NCBI RefSeq assembly: GCF_000244875.1
Contig: NC_016791.1
Span: 4,159,001-4,223,000 of the forward strand
Length of the DNA: 64,000 nucleotides
Direction of reading: 5' to 3'
Origin: Clostridium sp. BNL1100
GTDB lineage: Bacteria > Bacillota > Clostridia > Acetivibrionales > DSM-1351
The translations under genes and the position numbers were made by a program. Positions 56,544 to 64,000 of this stretch are shown in pieces. Below the pieces are notes generated by a model that ran no database searches, was not told the origin of the DNA, and worked only from the letters and a program-made list of their open reading frames with translations. Numbering within the stretch: the stretch's first letter is position 1; each line of letters begins with the position of its first letter.

Positions 56544-57836
56544 ATGTATAACAATAATGATGATTGGAACAATGGATACTATAATAATTCAAACTTTGAT
56601 AACAACCAAATTATAACAATAACCCCAAAAAGAAAAAAACATAAGTTTACTACCTATTTATCACTTGTACTTATAACCTCAATGGTTACCGGGGCAGCAG
56701 TTGGCGGTGGATTGTACTACAAGTTTTCAAAGGAGCTTGATCGCCAGGTGGGAGATCTTCAGAAATCAGTTGCACTCTCAGTAAAAAGCAATTCAGACTC
56801 CGGTGTAGGAACCCTTACTTCATCCTCAGCAGAATCACTGAAAGCAGCCACTCTTTTGAATACTTCGGCCGGAGACATGAGTATATCCGAAATAGCAAAG
56901 AAAGTCGGCCCCTCAATTGTAGGTGTAACAATGAGCGTTCAAAACAGTCGTTCTTCAGGATTCTACGGTTTTGGAACACCCTCCAACTCCAGTTCTGAGG
57001 GTTCAGGTATAATAATCAGTTCAGATGGATATATAATGACAAATTACCATGTTGTATCATATGCAGACCCTAAGAGCGGAGCAAAAAATACTACACTTAC
57101 AGTGTATTTACCTGATAAAAGGCAAGCAAAAGCTACATTTATAGGCGGTGATGAGGATAACGATCTTGCTGTTATAAAGATAAATCTTACTAACCTTCCT
57201 GTTGCAGAACTTGGCAGCTCCTCCCAAGTAGAAGTCGGAGATACTGCTGTAGCCATTGGTAACCCACTTGGAATGGAGTTCGCCGGCTCTGTAACCGTTG
57301 GTGTAATAAGTGCACTAAACAGGCAGGTTGATACAGGTAACGGACCTATGGACCTTTTCCAGACAGACGCTGCAATAAATCCGGGCAATAGCGGCGGTGC
57401 CCTTGTAAATTCAAAAGGACAGGTAATAGGTATAAATTCAGCCAAGATTTCCGAGGACGGTGTTGAAGGACTTGGTTTTGCGATACCAATGGACACAGCA
57501 AAACCGATAATTGAACAGCTCAAAACCTATGGATATGTTAAGGGAAAGCCTTTGATGGGAATTTCAACTCAGGAAGTTCCTGAGCAATACTCTGAAATGT
57601 ATGGAATACCGGTGGGACTTTACGTAGTAGAAGTGACTCCGGGAGGAGCCGCAGCAAATGCAGGTATCAAAGCAAAGGACATTATTATTAAGGTAGACGG
57701 TAAAAAAGTAAAAACAAATGCAGACATTGATGCAATTAAAAAACTGCATAAAGCCGGTGATACTGTGGACGTAGTCGTTTCCAGAAGCGGCCAGCAAGTA
57801 ACTCTCAAACTTACATTTACGGAAGCTAAACAGTAG
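56544..57836 (+). CDS. htrA: HtrA/DegP-like membrane serine protease
   Basis: A 430-residue envelope protease. Asn/Tyr-rich cytoplasmic tail (1-25), one transmembrane helix (about 36-58), a trypsin-like domain with His169 (TNYHVVSY), Asp207 (DNDLAVIKI) and Ser283 (NPGNSGGALV), and a C-terminal PDZ domain (about 325-425, PVGLYVVEVTPGGAAANAGIKAKDIIIKVDGKKV). It should degrade misfolded exported proteins. GGAGG at 56531-56535 precedes the ATG. Its terminator is at 57854. Confidence 0.95.
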   Translation: MYNNNDDWNNGYYNNSNFDNNQIITITPKRKKHKFTTYLSLVLITSMVTGAAVGGGLYYKFSKELDRQVGDLQKSVALSVKSNSDSGVGTLTSSSAESLKAATLLNTSAGDMSISEIAKKVGPSIVGVTMSVQNSRSSGFYGFGTPSNSSSEGSGIIISSDGYIMTNYHVVSYADPKSGAKNTTLTVYLPDKRQAKATFIGGDEDNDLAVIKINLTNLPVAELGSSSQVEVGDTAVAIGNPLGMEFAGSVTVGVISALNRQVDTGNGPMDLFQTDAAINPGNSGGALVNSKGQVIGINSAKISEDGVEGLGFAIPMDTAKPIIEQLKTYGYVKGKPLMGISTQEVPEQYSEMYGIPVGLYVVEVTPGGAAANAGIKAKDIIIKVDGKKVKTNADIDAIKKLHKAGDTVDVVVSRSGQQVTLKLTFTEAKQ

Positions 57837-57853
57837 CAATCAATTTCTAACAG

Positions 57854-57900
57854 CAAGTCAGGGCTTTAAAATATACCCCCTAAAGCCCTGACTTGTTTTT
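57854..57900. terminator. Bidirectional terminator between htrA and the GNAT gene
   Basis: CAAGTCAGGGCTTTA (57854-57868) pairs perfectly with TAAAGCCCTGACTTG (57881-57895), followed by TTTTTTA. It overlaps the end of the leftward GNAT gene. Confidence 0.92.
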
Positions 57901-58494
57901 TATTTTAAGCTTCATCTTATGAAAGAATTTTTGGCCCAGAAGTTTTAGATAAATATCCCCCATACCCTTCTTAATTGTTTCATTTAACCCGCTGATAGAA
58001 GCTGTATTAATCTGTAGAGTTTCCTTCGGTAAAATCATCAGATACATAGGAATATCCCATATAGCGTAATCAATATCCGGCAGCAGTCTGAAGCCGGCTT
58101 TTTCATAGAATTTTATCCTGTTTTCCCTTACACTGCGTTCTTTCTGCTCTAAAGCATCCTCAGGCTTTTCAACCTCAACAATAATACTTTTCTCACAACA
58201 ATATTTGCTTTTTAACATTTCAATAAATTTTGATCCGAATCCTTTTCCCCTATATTCCTTATAAACTGCCAATAAGCTTATAAGAACAAAGGAATTTGTA
58301 CTGTCTCCTGTACAAATTGAGTATGCTACATCTTTTTCGTCATTTACAAGCACAAATCCCTTTTGAATGTCTTTCTCAAGCTGATTGTATAAAACTTCAT
58401 AGGGCGGATACTCCCCCGGAGCAAAGTCATTTACTATGTTTATGTATAAATCCCTGACCTCTTGAAGATTAACAGGCCTTATATCGTATGCCAT
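57880..58494 (-). CDS. GNAT-family N-acetyltransferase
   Basis: A 204-residue acetyltransferase-like protein. The acetyl-CoA loop is KEYRGKGFGSKFIEMLKSKYC (about 91-111), followed by SIIVEVEKPEDA and IKFYEKAGFRLL, the closing strands of the fold; the substrate is unknown. It starts 3 bp after msrA, in the leftward run that begins at yqxD. Confidence 0.8.
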   Translation of the reverse strand: MAYDIRPVNLQEVRDLYINIVNDFAPGEYPPYEVLYNQLEKDIQKGFVLVNDEKDVAYSICTGDSTNSFVLISLLAVYKEYRGKGFGSKFIEMLKSKYCCEKSIIVEVEKPEDALEQKERSVRENRIKFYEKAGFRLLPDIDYAIWDIPMYLMILPKETLQINTASISGLNETIKKGMGDIYLKLLGQKFFHKMKLKIKNKSGL

Positions 58495-58497
58495 CGT

Positions 58498-59025
58498 TCA
58501 TTCCTTTCCAATGTCATTTAGGATGGATAAGTCAATGTGACAGTACCCCTGAGGATTTTTATCAAGATACTCCTGATGGTAATCCTCTGCTTTATAAAAA
58601 TTGTCAAGAGGAAGAACCTCTGTCAGGATTTTTCCTTTGTACAACTCCTGTTTGCTATTGATATAGCTATCTATAATTTCCCTGTCTTCTGGATTCTTAT
58701 AGTAAATACCTGTACGGTACTGTGGACCTATATCGTTCCCCTGTCTGTTGAGCAAGGTAGGGTCTATAATTCTGAAAAAATAATCCAACAGCTTTTCCAT
58801 AGAAATCTTAGTTTTATCATACTTTACATAAACAGTTTCAGCATGACCTGTTGACCTTCTGCAAACATCTTCATAGGTAGGGTTTTCAGTGTTTCCGTTT
58901 GCATAACCAACCTCCGTATGGATTACTCCCGGAAGTCTTGACAAAAATGCCTGAACTCCCCAGAAACATCCTCCCGCAAGCCATACCTCAGAAATGCTAT
59001 TATTTGTTTCAATCATTACAGCCAC
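58498..59025 (-). CDS. msrA: Peptide methionine sulfoxide reductase A
   Basis: A 175-residue repair enzyme reducing S-methionine sulfoxide. The catalytic motif is AGGCFWGVQAFLSRLPGV near residue 20 with the nucleophilic Cys; also GYANGNTENPTYEDVCRRSTGHAETV, DPTLLNRQGNDIGPQYRTGIYY and the closing HQEYLDKNPQGYCHI, which supplies a resolving Cys. No fused MsrB. Confidence 0.96.
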   Translation of the reverse strand: MAVMIETNNSISEVWLAGGCFWGVQAFLSRLPGVIHTEVGYANGNTENPTYEDVCRRSTGHAETVYVKYDKTKISMEKLLDYFFRIIDPTLLNRQGNDIGPQYRTGIYYKNPEDREIIDSYINSKQELYKGKILTEVLPLDNFYKAEDYHQEYLDKNPQGYCHIDLSILNDIGKE

Positions 59026-59040
59026 TCCTTTTATATATTT

Positions 59041-59322
59041 TTATCTGTCCTCAAATAAAATATCAGTTATTTCTGCTTCTGTATTTGCCTCTATAAATTT
59101 CATGACTTCATTCAGAACAGCATTTGCCTGTGCTCTGCCCGTAGACACACAGGCTGCCCCTATTACAATAGTCTGATATAAATCCTGTTCTTCTACCTCA
59201 GCTATAGATATATTAAATTTGTTTCTGGCCCTTTGCACTATACTTTTAACTATCATACGCTTGTCCTTGAGTGAATGGCACATAGGTGCATAAAGCTTTA
59301 TTCTCAAAGTTGATACAATCAT
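59041..59322 (-). CDS. DUF503 protein (YlxP-like)
   Basis: A 93-residue protein of the DUF503/YlxP family: LRIKLYAPMCHSLKDKRMIVKSIVQRARNKFNISIAEVEEQDLYQ is the full family signature. In other Firmicutes the gene sits near rbfA and infB, and a role in ribosome assembly has been proposed; here it is beside msrA. Function unproven. Confidence 0.85.
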   Translation of the reverse strand: MIVSTLRIKLYAPMCHSLKDKRMIVKSIVQRARNKFNISIAEVEEQDLYQTIVIGAACVSTGRAQANAVLNEVMKFIEANTEAEITDILFEDR

Positions 59323-59348
59323 ACAGCTTCCCTCTCCATTGAAACCTA

Positions 59349-60023
59349 TTAATAGCCCAGTTCCTCTCCAACTATTATTACCTTAATCCTGTCCTTTTGG
59401 TTCTGATATGCACTGACAACATAATTGCAGCATATTCTGTTTTGCCCGCCGCAGCCGCTTGTCATGCAGGAATTCCCGGATGCCAGTCCCATGCACTCTC
59501 CTTTTTCCGTACAATAGGATGTATAATCAAGTCGAGTGGCATTTGCAGGAGCTGCCATAGTTTTTACCCTTTTAACTGCCTCATCCAGATTTCCTACTAT
59601 TTTATTTATACCCACCACAATTACTACTGATTCCGGGCCGTAACATATAGCAGCGACCCTATTGGAATTGCCGTCTACATTGTATAGTTCCCCATTTTCC
59701 GTAACGGCATTCGAACTACTGAGATATACATCGGCAAAAAAGGATTTTCTAAAAATTTGTCTCATCTGTTCCCGGGATAATCCCTTTTCATATCTGTCAA
59801 GAAAGGTATATTTACCCGAACGGAGCAAATCTATAATTCCTGCTTCAAACAAACTCATAGAACCGCCCACAGCAACCGTATCTCCTTCTTTAAGCAATTC
59901 AGCTACCTTCCCTGCAACATCTTTTACAGTTTCAACATAATAAGGTTGCATATTATTGGCCTTCAAATTTTCCATAGTTTTCTTAATTCTTTTGTCTACA
60001 ATAGCCTTTGTATTTTTATCCAT
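59349..60023 (-). CDS. LUD-domain (DUF162) protein
   Basis: A 224-residue cytosolic protein of the LutC/YkgG-like LUD family: KAIVDKRIKKTMENLKANNMQPYYVETVKDVAGKVAELLKEGDTVAVGGSMSLFEAGIIDLLR, VYLSSSNAVTENGELYNVDGNSNRVAAICYGPESVVIVVG. A Cys-rich segment follows (NSCMTSGCGGQNRICC), which is found in stand-alone clostridial members. LUD proteins act in lactate oxidation in other bacteria, but no lutA or lutB is nearby. ATG 60023 follows GGAGGGG. Confidence 0.82.
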   Translation of the reverse strand: MDKNTKAIVDKRIKKTMENLKANNMQPYYVETVKDVAGKVAELLKEGDTVAVGGSMSLFEAGIIDLLRSGKYTFLDRYEKGLSREQMRQIFRKSFFADVYLSSSNAVTENGELYNVDGNSNRVAAICYGPESVVIVVGINKIVGNLDEAVKRVKTMAAPANATRLDYTSYCTEKGECMGLASGNSCMTSGCGGQNRICCNYVVSAYQNQKDRIKVIIVGEELGY

Positions 60024-60042
60024 TTTTAACCCCTCCATTATC

Positions 60043-60504
60043 CTATATATTTAAATCCTGCGTGCTTTCAGACTCTGATTTTATTAGCATCAGAAGTGCT
60101 TTTTCAAAGGCTTCATCATTCTCTTTTGACCTTTTTCTAATAGTGCCGGTTCTTCCTCCCGCCCTCCTGATTTTTTGTCCCAAATGTCTTTCAAATAACA
60201 ATCTGTCAATATTATTATCCGAGTATATCAAGCCGTTCTGATTCAGAACTTTTGCGCCTTTACCCAGTCCCATAGCAGCTACACCATAGTCCTGAGTGAC
60301 CACAATATCGTTCTTTTTAAGCATATTGATAAGCTTTATGTCAACACTGTCACGTGCCTTGTCTACGGTAATTACCGTACTATATCCATCATTTAGTTCG
60401 TGACTGGTATCAATAATCATTATGACTGGAATGCCATATTCCTTTGCAATCCTGATGATTATATTTTTTACCGGGCATGCATCTGCATCTACAAGTATTT
60501 GCAT
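60043..60504 (-). CDS. YaiI/YqxD family protein (DUF188)
   Basis: A 153-residue protein starting MQILVDADACPVKNIIIRIAKEYGIPVIMIID, the hallmark of the UPF0178 family, a PIN-like fold (acidic DADAC, VTQDYGVAAMGL, KKNDIVV). A nuclease role is likely by fold but not shown. First gene of the leftward run 60504 to 57880. Confidence 0.88.
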   Translation of the reverse strand: MQILVDADACPVKNIIIRIAKEYGIPVIMIIDTSHELNDGYSTVITVDKARDSVDIKLINMLKKNDIVVTQDYGVAAMGLGKGAKVLNQNGLIYSDNNIDRLLFERHLGQKIRRAGGRTGTIRKRSKENDEAFEKALLMLIKSESESTQDLNI

Positions 60505-60612
60505 ATAAGTTCCTTCCGGCTTTCATTTTATTTATTATTCTATACCAAATAATTCAATTAAATCAACCGTGGTTACATTTATATGTCTTTTTTACGAGTG
60601 CCATAGCCAAAA

Positions 60613-60660
60613 ACGGCTGTCTCCGGAAATAACTTTGTACACCCGGAGACAGCCGTCATA
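60613..60660 (-). terminator. Terminator of the GH26 mannanase gene
   Basis: ACGGCTGTCTCCGG (60613-60626) pairs perfectly with CCGGAGACAGCCGT (60643-60656); read leftward the stem is followed by TTTTTGG. It lies 28 bp after the mannanase stop. Confidence 0.9.
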
Positions 60661-60687
60661 TAGTTTTTTTATAATAAAAGCCAAAAA

Positions 60688-63600
60688 TTAATTTTGAGGG
60701 AACAAATAATCAACAAGCCACTGGGGTAATCTGTCCCGTATTTTCCATATGCGGTTAATCAACTGTCTCATTGAATAATCATTGTCAACCTTAAAGTTTA
60801 CAGTTGTAAAGTCGGTATTTACAGCCTTTATACTGTCATAGTACAGGACTGAATTCAATTTGTAGGTATCAGGATTCTGCCCCTCCGGTACAATTGTATT
60901 CAGCCATAGTCCAAAGCTGTCAATCTGACTTGGGTCAAACTTTGCATCCTTGTTATCTCTGCCTACAAAGCTTGAGAATGGTATTGTTACCAGTACGGGC
61001 TCTTTCAGATTTTTAAATCCTGCATATTCATTCAGATATACCTCAAATACATTACCGCCTGATGTAACCTGAACAACTGTTTTTTGGTTGTTTCCATCAG
61101 GCAGCATCCATAATTGCAGTGTATTCTTGTCTGACCAATCGAAACCGAGATTCTTGGTAACCCCTACATAACCTCCGGGAACAAGTGAATACTTGAACTC
61201 CAAACCATACTCGCCTTCATGGCAAGAGTTTGTTAAGGACGGTGTAACTGTACAGCCTGTTCCCTTTCCTACACTCCAACTGGTGTTAAGAACGTCATTA
61301 TCTCCGTAATAGTCCTCAAAAGTATCTACTACTGTTGGGTCAACAACGGGAACCGGCATGTTGAACTTAACATTTACGGTATTACATTCCTTTGTATCTA
61401 CAGCCAGAGTTATTGTACCTACGGTCTTACCGATACTTTGGAGCTTGCTGTCAGTAAGCACCCCCACGTATTCCTTGCCATCACCTTGTAATGCTGGTAT
61501 TTGAGCTACTACTGCACCTGCTTTATTCTTTAAAATGAATTTAACTGCCATATTATCATTCGCATTGGTCACACTGGCAATTATTCTCTGTCCCGTTAAT
61601 ATTCTGCTGCCTGACACAGGTGAGGTAATGTATCCCGAAACCTCCGTATTCTTTGCAGCAGTTACAGAAATCCCAGTATACTGCCCCATTCCGTCAGCAA
61701 ATACTGTTCTCGGGTCATTATAGAAATCTATGAAATTGTCAAGCATTTCATGTCCTGTCATAGTAGTTTCGGTTTTTTTAGTTACATAAGGAGTATAGAA
61801 GCCGGAATCAGTTCCGAAGTTTGCCCAAAGGAGGAAGTATGACGCATCTGTTGGAGAGACTGCATCAAGGATTTCATTATACCAGTCTTTTCTCTGGTTA
61901 CCTGATTTTAAAAGTGCTTGGTTATTTGCATTGGCAACTCCTGTTTCGGTTACCGCAAATAATTTGCCATGCTCTTTAGCAAATTGCTCTACAATACTCA
62001 ATTCTGTTTTAAGCTGATTTATAAAGTTATCTCCCTCAACCGGATTTTGGTGATACATGTCAAACCCTACCATATCAACGTATTCATCACCGGGATAGCG
62101 TTTTCCATAGTCTGCCACGCTTTCTGCATCACTACTGGGGCCGTATACATATATAAAATTGTGAACTCCCTTTGTATCACGGAGGTATTCAACGGTGTAT
62201 TTATAAAGATTTTTATATGCTTCCTGGTCACAGAAGGCAGCTCCCCACCAGAACCAGCTTCCAGTACATTCATGGAAAGGCCTGAACAGAACCGAGATAT
62301 TTTTCTGCTCCAGACTTTTAGCATATTCCGCTATCATATCAAGGTATGCGTTATACAAATAGTTCAAGTCCTGCCCCGGCATTATCCTTGTAACTACATC
62401 CCCGGTTGTGGTATTCGGAGTATAACCTGAAAAGTTATATGTGCCGTCTGATAGTATTCCAACCTTGTTCTGGTCTGTAGAACCCGGTACATTGTTTTCA
62501 ACTCTTTGGTCTATTACATCAAAATTAGGCATGTGAGCTGACAAAGTAATAATAGCTCCCTGCCCTGCAGCTGCCTCGGTCATTTCCGCACAAGCTGCCA
62601 CACGCTGTGAAAGTGGCTGATTCCACGTTCCCAACTCATTTCCCGTAATAGAAAGTGTATCCACTCCCACAACAGCTGATATTGAACCGGTAACATCCTT
62701 GGTATCCGAATTTGAATAGGCAGGATTCCCTGCTTTGTGATGAGTATCATTCTGATGTCCGAACAATACACTGTCGGATTTGCCCACTGCTTCTAAATAC
62801 GCATAAAGCTTTACAGCAGCAGGAATTGCTTCGTCATCAACCATTTTCACCTGTTCCGGGGTTGTAACGGTAGAACCGTTTGCCGTAATTGAATCTTCGC
62901 TTACACTGATAGCTTCTTGTGCTTCGGGCTTGAGAGTAGCATTTACATATATGTTTTCCTGACTCTTCTGACTGAATGTAATATTGTCTATGTACATAGG
63001 TCCCACATAATTTGTACTTGAACCCACTATTCCCAGTATGAAGTTGTCAACTGAATTTTTAGTACTTGCAAATTCAATTTCTGCCGTTACCTTTTTTAAA
63101 CCGTTTCCGTAGTCCTCGGCTTTACTAAGGCTTATATCTGTATTTGCTTGTATTATACCTGCTGACAGCTTTGCCTTGAATGAACCGGATGTCATATTTT
63201 GGGGATTATAAATAAAGTCAAACTTGAAATTATTATATCCGTTAAGTTCCTTTGCTGCCCCAAAAGAGTAAAGAACTTTTGCTTCACTCCAGCCTGATGA
63301 TGAGTTTTGTGAATAGTCAAGGTCCAGCTGCATTGAACCGTTTCCAACTGACGTATTATGACTAATTTTTACACCGCCGCTGTATTCGTAGCCGTCTATA
63401 GTAGACCAGCCGTCTACATCCTTAGCATTATCAAAGGTGTAAGTTACAGGGTCTACCTGTGGTATTTCAGGTTCAGGCTCCTCTTCATTGGAAATACCGT
63501 TTATCATCTTTACATTATCAAGATAAATTTTCCCCGTATAGTCGCATCTGCTTCCTGCGAGGCATGGAACTATTGACTTTATTCCTTGGACAGCCTCAAT

Positions 63601-64000
63601 CTCTGAACCAAAAGGAATGGAGACATGGGCCGTCAAGTAACCTTTTCCTGAATTCTTAAACTGATTTATTCCTATATCAGCAATGTTAGGCGACTGTGTC
63701 CATGTCCATGAACTGCCCATTTTTGTAACTGCCTGTGCTTTCAGAAGCCCATTGTAGGTACTTCCCTCCGGCAAAAGAAGGTCAAAACTCATAGTTGCTC
63801 CCTCGTAAACATTATCGTTGTAATTAAAACCCAAATCTGTCTGGAATACGGTAGTCCAATCACTTTCAGGATTTCCGACAGCATCATATTCCAATGCTTT
63901 TGTATCCCCTACACTTACTGCAGTTTCATCATTTTCAAAATCATTTGTGTAGATTTCACTGCCTGTTTGTGTGGAAGGAGTACCGTTTACAAGCTTTACA
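60688..64000 (-). CDS. Multimodular GH26 beta-mannanase (5' end outside the window)
   Basis: An extracellular hydrolase cleaving beta-1,4-mannan. The frame stays open from the right edge, so the displayed ~1100 residues lack the N-terminus and signal peptide. Order: a beta-sandwich module resembling CBM27/CBM23 (ending near 63470), a second similar module (near 63460-62960), the GH26 catalytic domain with the acid/base Glu in RPFHECTGSWFWWG (about 62245-62290) and the nucleophile in AVTETGV (about 61940-61960), an Ig-like spacer, then a C-terminal CBM-like module (about 61330-60790, VVDTFEDYYGDNDVLN). The end (RIWKIRDRLPQWLVDYLF) is not a dockerin, so it may be a free or otherwise attached enzyme. 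Terminator at 60613. Confidence 0.88.
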   Translation of the reverse strand, partial: VKLVNGTPSTQTGSEIYTNDFENDETAVSVGDTKALEYDAVGNPESDWTTVFQTDLGFNYNDNVYEGATMSFDLLLPEGSTYNGLLKAQAVTKMGSSWTWTQSPNIADIGINQFKNSGKGYLTAHVSIPFGSEIEAVQGIKSIVPCLAGSRCDYTGKIYLDNVKMINGISNEEEPEPEIPQVDPVTYTFDNAKDVDGWSTIDGYEYSGGVKISHNTSVGNGSMQLDLDYSQNSSSGWSEAKVLYSFGAAKELNGYNNFKFDFIYNPQNMTSGSFKAKLSAGIIQANTDISLSKAEDYGNGLKKVTAEIEFASTKNSVDNFILGIVGSSTNYVGPMYIDNITFSQKSQENIYVNATLKPEAQEAISVSEDSITANGSTVTTPEQVKMVDDEAIPAAVKLYAYLEAVGKSDSVLFGHQNDTHHKAGNPAYSNSDTKDVTGSISAVVGVDTLSITGNELGTWNQPLSQRVAACAEMTEAAAGQGAIITLSAHMPNFDVIDQRVENNVPGSTDQNKVGILSDGTYNFSGYTPNTTTGDVVTRIMPGQDLNYLYNAYLDMIAEYAKSLEQKNISVLFRPFHECTGSWFWWGAAFCDQEAYKNLYKYTVEYLRDTKGVHNFIYVYGPSSDAESVADYGKRYPGDEYVDMVGFDMYHQNPVEGDNFINQLKTELSIVEQFAKEHGKLFAVTETGVANANNQALLKSGNQRKDWYNEILDAVSPTDASYFLLWANFGTDSGFYTPYVTKKTETTMTGHEMLDNFIDFYNDPRTVFADGMGQYTGISVTAAKNTEVSGYITSPVSGSRILTGQRIIASVTNANDNMAVKFILKNKAGAVVAQIPALQGDGKEYVGVLTDSKLQSIGKTVGTITLAVDTKECNTVNVKFNMPVPVVDPTVVDTFEDYYGDNDVLNTSWSVGKGTGCTVTPSLTNSCHEGEYGLEFKYSLVPGGYVGVTKNLGFDWSDKNTLQLWMLPDGNNQKTVVQVTSGGNVFEVYLNEYAGFKNLKEPVLVTIPFSSFVGRDNKDAKFDPSQIDSFGLWLNTIVPEGQNPDTYKLNSVLYYDSIKAVNTDFTTVNFKVDNDYSMRQLINRIWKIRDRLPQWLVDYLFPQN

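Noticed and set aside
62067-62430. Short frames on both strands inside the mannanase gene
   Set aside because: Shadows of the strongly supported GH26 frame.

Overview
The window reads as a chromosome segment of a mesophilic, spore-forming, cellulose/hemicellulose-degrading clostridium of the Ruminiclostridium (Clostridium cellulolyticum/papyrosolvens) type. This is inferred from low G+C, clostridial sporulation genes (spoIIE, spoVB, a SPOCS-domain protein), a CooS-type CO dehydrogenase, Gram-positive cell-wall enzymes and a multimodular GH26 mannanase at the right edge. No 16S gene is present, so the genus is an inference.

Layout. 1-2.1 kb: end of an arginine operon (carB-argF-GNAT). 2.2-6.5 kb: SPOCS protein, a divergent CooS with a downstream cupin, and a YitT protein. 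6.6-21.7 kb: cell-envelope region. It holds a TagA/WecG transferase, a membrane FAD protein with an SLH-like tail, a leftward operon (coiled-coil protein, nnr, alr, the EndoAI/EndoA toxin-antitoxin pair, a secreted protein), then a rightward polysaccharide cluster (wecC, GT4, DUF4330 protein, membrane protein, O-antigen ligase) and a leftward GT39-like transferase. A 260-bp, highly foldable repeat occurs twice here, each time between convergent genes. 21.8-28.6 kb: nudC, hsp20 under two CtsR boxes, spoVB, an NlpC/P60 hydrolase, an amidase, dusB and a methyltransferase.

28.9-45.6 kb is an integrated element. It is bounded by a 63-bp duplication of the 3' part of tRNA-Arg(CCG): the intact tRNA and the tyrosine integrase are at the right end, the displaced 3' fragment at the left. 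All recognisable genes run leftward: integrase, an array of tiny KYCxxC modules, scaffold, major capsid, two HTH proteins, a DHH-like protein, an AEP/zinc primase, terminase small and large subunits, an SPP1-type portal, a serine recombinase, a RepA-like protein, small unknowns, an Ig-domain protein and an XhlA-like protein. I see no tail, baseplate or endolysin gene. With its own capsid, portal and terminase but no tail, it is either a decayed prophage or a tail-borrowing, capsid-forming phage satellite. It is the most interesting part of the window.

45.6-64 kb returns to host genes: a 28-aa zinc-ribbon microprotein, an Amj-like lipid II flippase, two small membrane proteins, spoIIE with a Spo0A-type promoter (21-bp spacer), nicotinate phosphoribosyltransferase, a second YitT protein, a frameshifted pseudogene next to a membrane protein, a tRNA-Met/Glu/Val operon, an FG-GAP-like protein, an HtrA protease, a leftward run of GNAT, msrA, DUF503, LUD-domain and YaiI/YqxD genes, and a GH26 mannanase that runs off the right end.
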